Shown here piece after piece: positions 10,335-21,580 of a stretch of 50,657 nucleotides of DNA. Numbering within the stretch: the first letter of the stretch is position 1; the number at the start of each line of letters is the position of its first letter. The notes beneath the pieces were generated by a model. That model saw only the letters and a program-made list of their open reading frames with translations, was not told the DNA's origin and ran no database searches. Source of the DNA: Blattamonas nauphoetae (Eukaryota > Preaxostyla > Oxymonadida). The stretch lies in assembly GCA_033064195.1 (NCBI GenBank), contig JARBJD010000441.1, positions 1 through 50,657 on the forward strand. The letters run 5' to 3'. Made by a program: the position numbers and the translations under genes.

Positions 10335-10948
10335 TTTCTCAACATGCTTTTTTTAAAAGTCTTTTTTTATCTTTTTCGTTCTAAACTTGTGTTCTAGTTT
10401 GTTTCTGTATAAACCTCTCCAACATCTTTCGCTAAACTTTTTTGATATCCATGTTTCTTCTTTCAATACTCAATTTTCCTCTCAATTTAGTTCCCTTCAC
10501 ACGGTTTTAGTCGACGGTTGTCGCGTGTTAGCACATCACTAAAATTATATTCTATCATTTTTCCTATAACACATTCATCAAGTCTATGAAAAATGAATGA
10601 AATGATGAGACAGTTCATCTGGGGATGATTGTGATGACGTGAAAAGTGTGACGAATAATTGAAGAGAGGCCACCAAGAGGTGTCCGTGAATCAATTTTTG
10701 ATATATAGTGTAGGCATGGACAGTGGTCTTGCGGATATCATGAAATTTAGTGTTCTTGTGAGATCTGACCCAATGAACAATTCGTGACTGATACTGCCAG
10801 GCACTTTTTAACGGTCAATCAAGCCGATTGGTACTTCTTTTTCCAAAACTCGATTTTGAAAGTGGAATGTATTTTATCTGTATGTCTAGAAGTGTTACCC
10901 AAAAGAGTGGTCAGATCTCCTTAACCTTCCAATTTCATATTTTTTAGG
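10335..10948. other. Intergenic, probable upstream region of the Tmc-like gene
   Basis: AT-rich with no supported gene. The last bases before the first ATG are a T-run followed by agg. Confidence 0.4.
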
Positions 10949-13900
10949 ATGCAAGATGATGCCGCATCTCAAGCTCGATCGATCTCAACGATGTCGAGTA
11001 TAACGATGATGGGAACAAACTCATTTGGAGCGATTGACTCAAAGTATGCACTTCCATCTCATTCAGATTGAATCAGCCTTTTCTGTGTGTGGTCAATGCT
11101 GTCAAAAGTATGTTCAGCTTCATTAGTGATTGTCGTAGAATATTCGGAGTATTTCGTCTTTGCGAATCTTCTCATTCATCGTGCAAATCTTCCATTTCGT
11201 TGGGATCGCGACGCAATTCGACAACTGGCCTCTTCCTCAGCCTTTCAACGGATATTTTCATAATTTCTTTCGGTGTGAATATCTCTTTTCATCTTGATTT
11301 TCTTTGATTTGTTGACCTCCATCCATCTTCATCTCACTCATCAATTCCACATCTCTCCGACTTGACAGGTACCTGAGTTTGGCGATCACCTGGCGCGACG
11401 ATATTGTCGCGATGATTTTCATCTTCATTTTTGGAGGATTGGCATTCCTTTGCATTGGATTTGTCGTCAGTTTAACGATTATGGTTAACAACGATTCGAG
11501 AATCCCTCCGAAACTGCTCGCAACGGTACCACCACTTTTCGAACTTGTGTTTGGCATTCTCTATTTTCCGATGATCCATACATTTATTTCATCGTGGCAT
11601 TGTTTCACGGGATCAAAATTCGCTTCATTCACATCAAACTATGAATGCGAAGGATGGATGTTCCTTCTGAACCTTATATTTGGATGCATTGCGTTAGTTG
11701 CGTACCTTTTCTTTGGACTGCAATACAATATCTTCGTTTATTCGGCGAGCATCCGCTCAAGAGACATCTTCTCCTCAACGACTGCCATGCACCGCGGCGG
11801 GCTGATGGCATTGACAACCTTTTATCTGGTGGCTCAGGCACTTGTGATAAATTTTCCGATCCCATTACTTGCGGTGGGGATCACACTCTTTCTGGGTCTG
11901 TCAGTGTTCTACTCAGTCGGCCAGCCCTATTATTCGGGGACGGGAAATGGACTATATGGCGGATTATTTACGTTCGTGACAGTGTTGATGTGCTTGTCTC
12001 TCTTCTCACATTTTGTGGGACCAACGATCTCCGACAAGCCCTGGCTGGGGATCCTGATCATTTTGGGATTCGCGGTGGTTGGATTAGGACTTGGGGTACT
12101 TGTTTTCGTTGGAGCGAAGAAATTATCCCAAAAAAGGTGGTTTGCTCATGTTGACACGGAGCTGAAGACGCTGACGGAAAAACCGAATGAAGTGACGATT
12201 ATGAGTCCTCCCGACACTCCACACGTCAACCTTGCACCGATATCCACAACAAACTCGATATCAATCACACCCATGGCGATCCGTCAGGATACGAGATTTG
12301 TGACGCCAAAAGTCAAATCTCTCAGCGAATTGACAAACGGACTGAAGTTTCTGAACAATCCACAGCTTTGCAAGAATGTACAGTTTGTTCAGTTTGCGGC
12401 TCAGACGATTCACAACAATACACATCGCTTTGTGGACTCGTCAAATTTCTGGACTTTCTCTGCTCTGTTCAACTGGCACGTCCTTGCTCGACCATCCACC
12501 GCTTCAGATTCGTTCAGAAAAGCGAAACAGAACGTGGCGTCGTTCTCGGAACGATTTCTGTTCTTCACATTCATCCGAGAAGTGGAGGCAGCGCAAGCAG
12601 AAGACAGCGGCCAATCAGCCTCGGCCGTGTTCCGTGCTGGGATTGAGAAGGCGAAGCGGCAACACGATCTAGCCAAGTCATATTTACGACAAGTGTGGAC
12701 GCAGCTGTCGAAGGATCATGTGGATGGGGAACGAATCATGAATCTGCTGGTTCTCGTTTCGCAACACTCGGACAACGCGAAGAAACAGTTCACCGCCCTC
12801 CTCAAACGAGATTCGGACAATGCAACGCTGCTTCGTGCTGTGGGAGCGCTGTTTAGAGACATCGACAGAGACGAGGAGACAGCACAGATGTTGTTCAACA
12901 GAGCGAACCAACTGGAAGAGACGTCGACTCTGAGCTCGGACGATTTCCAGTCGATGACGTCGAAACCGAGTATGGGATCAGTTCTGAGCAACCAAATCCG
13001 AGCGAAGGCAGCACGGCGAAAGAGAGGAGACAAGAAGAGGAGGAGGAAGCGGACAACAGGACTGGATCTGTCGGATTTCGCAGGCGGAAGCCAAACGAAG
13101 TTCTTCACGTCGTTCTATCCTGTGATCGCCCTCGTTGCATTTCCTGCTCTGATCCTCATGATAATGGTCTTCGTATTCACATTGACAACATTTGCAAGCA
13201 CAGTGAAATCAGTGGAGTGCATCATCGATACAATCGAGCTTGGACAAGACTTCTCCCAAGCTCTTGTTTATTCTGCTTACTTCCGATTTGTTCAAGATCC
13301 ATCGACCTCGACATTCGCCAATCTGAAGATGCTTCCGTCGTTGGAGGCTTTGGGGGAAGAAATGGCGGACAGTGCGTTGGATATTGCTGACGCGTTGACT
13401 CTGGCAATTGGGACGCTCCCTGATGCAGCTCACGAAGCTGATTTCACTCACGCAACATCGTTTCTTCAGATCGGACGGTCTGTCGGTGGAGTTGTCGAAG
13501 ATCTGGCGGTTCGTAAAACAAGTCTGGTCACAATTTGCGGAGTTCTGAGCAACGCGTGTGCTGATCTGGCGACAAACAACGATTTAACAGTTGCGATGAA
13601 CAAGAACTCGCTGAACTTGCTGGAATTGAACATCCCAGTAGTGGTGACGGAGGAAAGCAAGCAGATTGCGATCCAACTGTCACAGGAATTGGACACCGAC
13701 CTAAATGTGCTGACGATTATTGTGATTACGGCGAGTGTTGTCAACTGTGTGGCGTTCATCACAGCGATCTCGATTGCGTTTATGTACCACGCAGTTGTTT
13801 ACCACAACAAACGAATCGCTGCGATGCGATCGTTCCTGGACTCACCGAAACACATCGCGAAGAATCTGCTGACTCGACTGATGTTGTCTGACGCAGACGA

Positions 13901-16871
13901 ACTTGACAATCACCATCAATCACGGCATTTCACAAATGCTGCATCAGTTGTGTCTCATCAATCGAAGCAAGGAGTAATACAAGAGTCGTCGGCACCACAC
14001 ATTCTCCAATCTTTCGCGCCAAGCGAGAATTCAACGCCACGCAACCCTTTTCTGAACATTAAGGGAGCGACAGTGAATGCTGGAGAGGTGCCACTGGGGA
14101 ATCGAGTGGTGACATCGTCGCGAGGCTGGCTTCACAAACAGAATGGGGAGGAGACAGAGGGAGAGAAGGGTGTTGTTGAGGACGAGGAAGAGAAAGGTAA
14201 CACTGAGAATGAGGAAAGAGATGAGGAATCAGATCAGACTAGGTTTTCACATCGTCCATTCGCTGATTCTCTGGGATCAAGTGAGATCGATGACGAAGAT
14301 GAAGATGAAGAGAACAAGAAAGCTGAGAGCTCGGAGAAGGGCAACAAAAGCGATTCTGAGGCCTCACAAAGCGAGAAACATGCACTCACCCCAACTCGAA
14401 CCAACACTCAATCCAAAAGCTCTCCAGACCTCAACCAGTCTTGCGCTATCAACGCTCAACAATCCTCCAACACACACTCCTTCCCTGACGACACGCAATC
14501 CAACGCACTCGTAGAAAATCACACAATAAATGTGACGAACACCGATCCGAAGTTGTCGCCCCCTTTCCACTCTCCTCCGACAGTCCCATCATTCGGCAAA
14601 ACAGCTGAATGCCCCGATCCACCCCCGTCAGAGTCAGAAGACCGATCCATCGTTCTCTCGATCCCTTCAACTCATCGCCGATCTCTCTCGTTCAACCCAC
14701 TGCCCCTAAATCCCAACGTGCTCACTCCACTATCCTTCGCACCCACTCATCCATCGAACTCACAGCTTGGAGTGAACCTGTCGCCACAGTCGATGTTCGT
14801 TCCGTTGGGAGGAGGTTTGAATGGAATGCCAGGGTCGCGAGCAAAACACAGAATGTCGATGAGCATGATTGATTCGGGATTTCAGAATTTGATGTTTACA
14901 CCTCTCTTCGTTCAGGAAGAACAGAGTCGAGTTGAGGAAGAGAAGAAGAAGAAAAGGAAGAAGAAAGACCAGAAAGAACGAAGAGATAAAAAAGACAAGA
15001 AAAAGAGACACAAACACCACAAGAAAAGGAAGCATCGGAAACATCACAAACACTCGTCATCCGACTCAACCTCTTCGTATTCCTCGCCAGCCACTTTAAC
15101 ATCACGCCAATCCACCGCTCTGCCACTCCTCCCGACCCAGTCCAGTCTCCTCGCTCTCCCCGACAATCCTTCAAAATACACTCGACGGTTCTCCGCTCGA
15201 GCCAATTTCTCAACGAACTCTCTTGTCCAGTCGAACATTTTCACGGGGAATCTCCTTCCAATGGGATTGCAACCCACAATGTCTTTCAATCATCTGCAGG
15301 GTCCACCGAGTGTCTCTCCACAAATGAGTTTCAGTCAACTGCAGGCTCCTCCAAGTGTTTCGCCTCAAATGAGTTTCAATCAGCTGCAGGGTGCACCGAG
15401 TGTTTGTCCACAACCGATTCTTCTCAGCCAGACAAGCCAAGTCTCTCAAATCGACGAATTTCCGAAGAAAGACAGTCCTCCACACACACCAGTCCAGACG
15501 GAGGAAGACACAAAGAACGACGAAGAGCAAGAAGCAGCAGCCGCGAACGAGGAAAAGCTCGACCAAGCAATGAGCGGGATCAAAATGACGGGAGGGACAC
15601 TGACACCGAAGTTCATGGTATGCTACCTCATCGCTCTGATCACGTTCATTGGGATGAACGGACTGGCATACAGCGTGATGTTGGCTTCGACGAGTGGGAT
15701 CATCAATCAGAAGGACGCGGTGCTTCTGGCGTCGTATCACGACACTCTGACCAATTCGATTGCGTATCTACAACTTTGCTTGGTGACTCGTCCACGACAA
15801 CCACCGAAACAGAATTTTGCGTTTGAGAAGTCCACACGACCGGGATGGAACGATCACACGCATCTGGGGGAGAGCGACTCGGCGATCCAAGAACAGATTC
15901 TGAAATTGACCCAATACTTCTCCGCCATCCACCGTCAACTTTTGGAAGGGTCGAGTGCAAACGACACACGATACGTTTCCGGCGACCCACAGATCGACAG
16001 ATTGACCGTGCAGAGGACACTGGATTTTAAAGGTGCGAGCGAATACATGCACGGGGAGACGAGTTGTCTGATGAAAGACAAGGAAGACTGCACAGAGAAC
16101 ACGGAGGATAGACTGTTTGGCGTGAGAGGGTCGTTCATGGGATTAGAAGCGCTGATCCAACTGTTCTTGGACTCGTCGATCGCAATCGGGTCACACTCGA
16201 ACTCGTCGGAGATTGTTCTGAACAACTCGTACGTTCAGTTCTGCAACACAGCTGTCCAGTTCGACATGCACGACGGAGTGTCGGAATATGCGTCGTTTCT
16301 GAACGAGGATCTGAGAAATTCAGTCGGAACGTCTCGAATTACGATCATTGTTGTGTGCGTGATGTCGATTGTTCTTATCTATCTTTCATTTACAACTGTG
16401 CTTGTGATTGCACGTGATTCTCTTGTCCAGCAGGCAATTGTGACGGAACACATCGAACAATACGATCCACACAACGATACGGTGAAAAAGTCGTTGACGT
16501 GGAAGGACGCGTTCATGGTTGACCTTGTCCGAATCGACGAGTTCCACAAGAATGTGACAGAAGCGACGATTTCGATGTTGGATGTGGTCAACGATGAGAC
16601 GAAGACAAAGGACGATCGAAAAGTGGCTCTGAACTTGTTTTTGATTGCGTTCTTCGGAGCACTGGAAGACGAAGAGAAGCTGATGACGAAATACAGAATA
16701 GATCGAAAGACACGACTTCGGCACATGAACGACCACACGCGGATGATTCGGAAGATGGTTGGGGCGGTTCAGACAGCGCTTGAGGCAGACACGAATGCGG
16801 CAGAAGATGTGGTGAGGGTGATTGAAGCGTGGTTGACAGCGCATGTGTTGGTGAACGACAGAGTGTGTTAA
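10949..16871 (+). CDS. Tmc (tiny macrocysts)-like large multipass membrane protein
   Basis: Proposed exons are 10949-11043, 11077-11272 and 11369-16871; the last alone encodes about 1830 aa. Exon 1 starts MQDDAASQARS. Exon 2 reads SLVIVVEYSEYFVF...LPFRWDRDAIRQLAS, the usual Tmc-family entry sequence as I remember it from protist homologues. Exon 3 opens YLSLAITWRDD and gives several N-terminal membrane segments, a helical region with REVEAA (about residues 395-530), a membrane segment near 590, a large loop, and another near 785. Next comes a long disordered acidic and then Lys/His-rich stretch (870-1250), then two more membrane segments near 1415 and 1655 and a helical C-terminus. Role: probable membrane channel or sensor; substrate unknown. 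Late exon 2 appears to slip frame twice in short homopolymer-like runs (about 11225-11262), which may be assembly error or real decay. Confidence 0.75.
11044..11076 (+). other. 33 bp intron 1 of the Tmc-like gene
   Basis: GTATGCACTTCC...GAATCAG. It follows exon 1 in phase 2, and joining to 11077 opens the frame NLFCVWSMLSK...VVEYSEYF. Using the earlier CAG at 11066 would give a 23 bp intron but the wrong frame. Confidence 0.55.
11273..11368 (+). other. Probable 96 bp intron 2 of the Tmc-like gene
   Basis: GTGTGAATATC...CTTGACAG. Phase 2 joining gives FFRYLSLAITWRDD, which places a Tmc-like membrane segment in frame with the long third exon. The third exon has no suitable ATG at its start (the open frame begins at a TTG), which supports an upstream exon. 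Confidence 0.5.
15281..15415 (+). repeat. Three tandem 45 bp coding repeats in the Tmc-like gene
   Basis: Encodes three copies of a 15-residue unit of the form MSF.QLQ.PPSVSPQ within the disordered cytoplasmic-type region. The reading frame is kept. Confidence 0.8.
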
Positions 16872-17599
16872 GGATTTGTCTTGTTGATGGTTGTTCGTTG
16901 TTTCACGTCTTCTCTCCTCTTCTCTTCTCTTCTCTTGTCTATCTTCTCTTTTCTATCTCATCTCTCTCCTCTCCCCATCTCTCAATCATTCTCCTTCCCA
17001 GGATATCGCTTTGCGTCTCAACAACTCCATCTCATCCGTCGATGCCACAACCGTCGTCCTCCCAACCACCCTCCTCGTCCCATCGTCCTTCTCTCGCTTC
17101 CTCCACTCTGACCACGCAAGCCTTCAAGACCAGACAGCATTCGACAATCTTCTGTCAGCTTTTGAGAACTGACTCTTTTTTGACACAATTGTATTCTTTC
17201 TTTCACTTTTTCGACGATATGCATACTTCGTTCGATGACCTGGGTTGTCTTTGCACGAAATAGATCCAGCAAGACACTATCTATATTCATCTCCTTCATT
17301 TCCGGTCATGGGCGAAGTTTTTTTGTCTTTTCTGACACGTTCGTTTTGATACTTTACACAAATCTTGAAATTCCTTTTTTGTTTGTCTTCACTATTTCTT
17401 CATTGCTGAAGCTTCACCATTCAATTATTGGCATCGAGCCAGAATCAAGATCCGGGAACTCTACATTTTTCTAATTCATGACGTGATAGTGGGTTCAGTA
17501 TTCTCGTTTCGATTCTCATCTTCAAAAATGTACCCATACATCCTTTTATCAAAACTTCAGTTCTTTTGTCCCGAAATCTAGCAACAATCTCAACCCGCA
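16872..17599. other. Intergenic, T-rich, no gene seen
   Basis: Pyrimidine-rich sequence just after the Tmc-like stop. Overlapping frames are Ser/Leu/Phe-rich and lack conserved motifs. Confidence 0.45.
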
Positions 17600-19151
17600 A
17601 TGCGCCCTATCTTGAGGCAGTTCAGCCCGCCACCACTTTCACCAGCCTCAAAACTCCTTGTCCAGCTCTACATTGGAACAAAGGAAGCTGCGACGTCCAG
17701 ACCAGTATTCTCCCACTTCTCATCATTCTCTCATCCGTCAGTTTATTTTAGCCCAAAAGATCACTCATATGGTGAATTGTTGTGCTCATCGAGTCCCAAA
17801 CCTTCTCACCGTCAACCAGTGTTCGTTCCTCTCACTCTACATGAACGAAGACCAGCTCCACGCGTTTTTTGACAAGGATGACTCCAATATCACTAAAGTC
17901 TGTGCCTATATAGATGGTGCATTGGAGAAAGAAGGATATCTTCTCATCCATTCCGTCTTAGGACACAACTGTGCGATGCTTGTTGCAGCTATTTACCTTA
18001 TCCACCGATTTCATTGGTCGGCTGACTTAGCCATCGAGGCAGTGTCTCTTTGTCGACATGTTCGAATGCTGAATTCCACTGAAAGCCTAATCCGGGCGCA
18101 TGAAAGATCAATCCCGAAACTTGAACAATCACTTGAATTGATTGAAGAATCACTCACTCTTCGAAATACTCTCTTCAATCAATCCGTCCGTATCGGCTCG
18201 GAAGTCCTGTTGACTTGTACACCTGCCAAAGTTACAATTCACCCTCCAACTCCTCTATCCATTCGCAATGATGCATATCACCTTCAAACCCAATCTTGGA
18301 TTCTTTCGAAACACCCACTCTCACCTCCTGTTCCAGACAAGTCCATCCTTCGTTCTAAACCGAAACCAAAAGGTCGACGAGGGATCGTCCTCTGCCGAAC
18401 TGGTTCTCCGTTTCTCCGCCTTCCAAGCTCTTCCGTCCGCAATGTTCCGGCGTATATTCCTCTCAGCTATGAGGTCCCGACTCTAGTTGAAACAACGCTT
18501 CCGAACACAGTCGTCAATTCTCCACAACTCGCGTGGTTGATGGAAGCAGTCAATCGCAATATTCATTTGTTTGAAAACGGAATCATTCGAATAGCTTCTC
18601 AGAAACAACTTCCGCGGCTCTCTGTCCCATCACAGCCTCCAAATCAACTCAACAGAAATTCGCCGGAATCCAGCCCAAAATTATTCCAGAATCCACCGCC
18701 TCTGGTAATCCCCGTGTCGTCAAGAAGCCTTCCGCAGCTGGAACCGTGTTGTTTGGACTCCAATTTCGTGACCCAGTCACTCCCTTCATCTCCTCCACCA
18801 CGTTCTGTGTCGCTTTCCCCAGAGCTCTCTTGCACACCAATACCTCAGAAAACCGACCCATTTGGAAGCCCAGAACCTCTTCCCGGCCTCTTTATTGACT
18901 CTCCACTACCCAGTCCTCCACATCCAACGGTCATCACTCAAATAAATGAGACCCCATCAGCCTTTCAACCCACCCCTAATTCCACCCCTCCAGACCATAC
19001 TATCACTAATTACCTATCTATTCCTGCCAGCCCACAATCTGTCTCTGTTTCGGCGTCGAGAGTCACGCGTCGACGTCCACTTCCTAATTCTGTTGCACCT
19101 TTCCTTCAGAAGGCCTCTCTACCTCAGAAAAAGCGTAAACAACATTTTTAG
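17600..19151 (+). CDS. Dual-specificity phosphatase-like protein, probably catalytically dead
   Basis: Exon 1 is 17600-17704 (ATG, 35 codons, contains LYIGTKEAA) and exon 2 is 17742-19151, giving 504 aa. The join SRP|FILAQKITHMVNCC rebuilds the typical DUSP start (LyiG...A......ITHvvNC). The signature loop lies at about residues 105-114 and reads HSVLGHNCAM where active enzymes have HCxxGxxRS. The nucleophilic Cys is Ser and the phosphate-binding Arg is Cys, so this should bind rather than cleave phosphoprotein, like STYX-type pseudophosphatases (family knowledge). The helical end of the domain (AAIYLI...AIEAVSLCR) is well kept. Residues 190-504 form a Pro/Ser-rich disordered tail ending in basic RRRPL and KKRK clusters, a possible nuclear signal. 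Confidence 0.8.
17705..17741 (+). other. 37 bp intron of the DUSP-like gene
   Basis: GTATTCTCCC...TCCGTCAG. Phase 0 on both sides; splicing brings the two halves of the DUSP domain into frame. Confidence 0.75.
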
Positions 19152-19541
19152 CAATTTTCAATGTTTTTTAATCTCAAATTTTCACCAGACCAGCCAACAG
19201 TCAATCTTCAATTTAAGAGTGGCTCTTTCCCCTTTCGTTGCCAATTTTGACTGTCTTTTCCTTTCTTTGTCAACACCTTGATGATGTTCATCACTTTTTC
19301 CAGTTGCTTCTAGGTTTATTCTCGGATTTTGACGTCAGAACATTTTCTGTTCCTTGCTCTGTTCTGGGCATTTCTCTACAGACAATCGGATGTTGGTTTT
19401 TGTTTGAAGTGAATCTTATCGGATGTATAATCGGAACGGTGTACTCCAAAGGTTTCTGTCTCCCATAAACCACTTTTCTTAAACCGTTCTGTTCTGCTCT
19501 TCACTGTAGCACCTCTCTTCGTGTCATCACCTCTTCATCAT
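19152..19541. other. Intergenic, no gene seen
   Basis: T-rich spacer between the DUSP-like and aldo/keto reductase genes. It has no motif I can support. Confidence 0.4.
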
Positions 19542-20534
19542 ATGCAATACTTTTCAGTACCAGGATGTTCCAAATCCCTCTCTTCAATGGCCTTAGGAAC
19601 TCAAGATTTCACTCTCAAAGGAAAAGAACAATGGTTCCGTCTCATGGATGAATACGTCAAGCAAGGTGGATGTATTATCGACACCGCCAGAATGTACGGC
19701 AATTTTGAAGCCGAAAAGGTCATCGGGGAGTGGCTCAGATTGAACCCAGAAATGCTGTCTCGCGTCTTCATCGTAACGAAAGGCTGCTTGTTTGACACAA
19801 CATCTTCACTAAAATCAAAAGGCTGGTCCGGAAAACCGTTGTCAAGAGCACAAATCTTGAATGATCTGGAAGAATCGTTGAAAGATCTCGACATCCCAAA
19901 AGTTGACGCCTTCCTTTTGCATCGAGATGCCGAAAACGCCCCCATCCCCGAACTCTTCGACACCCTCCATGAACTCCGTCTGGAACAGAAGATCGACTGT
20001 TATGGGGTGAGCAACTGGACGCAAGATCGAACCCGTCAGGCAAACGAATACTGCAAGAGTAAAGGTTATGCACCAATTGCGATCAATTCCCCGGCATTTT
20101 CTGTTCCCCATGTAACTGAATCACAATATGCCGGATGTCTCCATGCGACGCCAGAATATATCAAATGGAACGTCGATCAAGGAATCATCCCATTATGCTG
20201 GGCTCCGAACGCAACAGGCTTTATGTCAGGCAGAATCACCAAAACAGAGACTGGGAAGATTCAGACTGACATGAGCCTTGACGGAGCGTTCAAAAGAACA
20301 TATTTCTCACCCACCAACTGGCTCAGACTTGCTGTGGCTCGAAGGATGGCGGAAGAGAAGAAAGCGTCAGTATCGCAGATTGCGCTCCGATTTGTGATGT
20401 CTTTTTCGGGACAAGTCCCTGTTATTCCGATTTTGGGGTGTCATCGCATCGAAACACTTGATGATTGTGTTAAGGCCATGGATGGTGTTCTTACGAAGGA
20501 AGAGCAGGAAGCTCTTCTTGTTGAAGAGAAATAG
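19542..20534 (+). CDS. Aldo/keto reductase family oxidoreductase
   Basis: A cytosolic NADPH-dependent reductase of carbonyl substrates (family knowledge); the substrate cannot be told. 330 aa from ATG 19542, a typical family length, MQYFSVPGCSKSLSSMALGTQ. The catalytic tetrad is complete: Asp47 (IIDTARMYG), Tyr52 (same motif), Lys80 (FIVTKG) and His127 (FLLHRD). The second half has GVSNWT, a strand-7/8-like PLCWAPNATGFMSG, and the cofactor-binding end VPVIPILGCHRIETLDDC. The TIM-barrel order of strands is intact. An in-frame GTG lies upstream at 19521 but ATG 19542 is the natural start; an upstream exon ending at the tgtag near 19508 cannot be excluded. No intron is seen in the body. Confidence 0.9.
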   Translation: MQYFSVPGCSKSLSSMALGTQDFTLKGKEQWFRLMDEYVKQGGCIIDTARMYGNFEAEKVIGEWLRLNPEMLSRVFIVTKGCLFDTTSSLKSKGWSGKPLSRAQILNDLEESLKDLDIPKVDAFLLHRDAENAPIPELFDTLHELRLEQKIDCYGVSNWTQDRTRQANEYCKSKGYAPIAINSPAFSVPHVTESQYAGCLHATPEYIKWNVDQGIIPLCWAPNATGFMSGRITKTETGKIQTDMSLDGAFKRTYFSPTNWLRLAVARRMAEEKKASVSQIALRFVMSFSGQVPVIPILGCHRIETLDDCVKAMDGVLTKEEQEALLVEEK

Positions 20535-20649
20535 TTGACTTGCAAAGGTTAACAGATGCCATTACACGTATTCTTTTTTTGCGACTTTTTTCTCGCGAAG
20601 ATGAGGACCTAGACCAAATTTGTTGAATTTTACTCGACTTATGCGTCCA

Positions 20650-21174
20650 TCAACAACAGATGAAGAGCAAAAAGAGAGAAATTGTGACTGAATTAACTGG
20701 ATCCGGCGAAACTGTGCAAAAATGTGTTCCCAGAAGGGATCCACATCTCAAAAGTCCCCCCAACCTCACCCAAACCCCGCAAAAACTGTTTGGAAGAGCA
20801 TCAATTTGTGTGGAGAATGTCTCTCCGAGAGTGTTGATGATGTGAAGATGTTTCGAGGCCGAGAGGAAGATTGAGAGTATAATCCTGCCAGATTCATCTG
20901 ATCTCCCGATCCGATGGAGATACTCTTCTTGGGTTGGTGGAAATCTACAATTCATTATAAATAGACGTGGAGAGTCGATTGTTTGTGAAACCGTCCAGAT
21001 TGCAGCCAGTATCATCCTGTGGCTATCCATATTATCGTCAAGTGTTTGTATGCGTTTGGAACATGTTAAATATGGCAACATGAGACAGACAGAGAGATTT
21101 TGGGGAAAGAAATCGCGATGGAGTTCAGTGGTGGACTCGATTGCGTTCCAGAAGATTAATACGGAAAACAGCAC
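20650..21174 (-). pseudogene. Fragment of a DEAD-box RNA helicase, C-terminal lobe
   Basis: The minus-strand frame contains FIMNCRFPPTQEEYLHRIGRS, which corresponds to helicase motifs V-VI (the (I/V)N.D.P...ETYLHRIGRSGR region of DDX6/eIF4A-type proteins). It is followed by FLSASKHLHIINTLGETFSTQIDALP, matching the conserved end of the RecA2 lobe. Motif VI is degenerate (GRSDESG rather than GRSGRFG), the N-terminal lobe is absent and the frame has no proper start, so it is best read as a decayed fragment. The region upstream (21175-21460) may hold more decayed coding sequence but I cannot align it. Confidence 0.5.
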
Positions 21175-21580
21175 AGAACACGAGCGAGATCGATGAGAGT
21201 GTTCAACAAGAATTGATCATCGTCCCCGTGACCAACGAGAAACGACGAATTTCATCAGAAGCGACTTCTGAATTGTGCCGGCGGTACAGATATGACCTTT
21301 GACTGTTCCGATGAGACGTTTGATATACAGTGTCCATGTACGGAGAAAAGATTAGAAACGCAGCTGAGAATAAGGTAATACTGTCATTCTTGAGCAATCG
21401 TGGATTCGATCCAAGTCAGTTGAGCATCTCTGGTCTCCATGTCATCATACGAGAGACAGGTGAATGATTAGGAGTCAGAAGGGAGTCAGCAGATCGGGTG
21501 GAAGAATTTTAGTGGCATGGGAGATTCCTCGAGGAGGGGAGTCGTTGAATGGTTACGAGGCGGGTCACTTGCAACTAGAT

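Noticed and set aside
11379-11381. TTG at 11379 as start of the Tmc-like protein
   Set aside because: Eukaryotic genes start at ATG; upstream exons with correct Tmc-like sequence and a good acceptor precede this point.
11674-16844. Numerous minus-strand ORFs across the Tmc-like gene
   Set aside because: Shadows of the codon bias of the long plus-strand exon.
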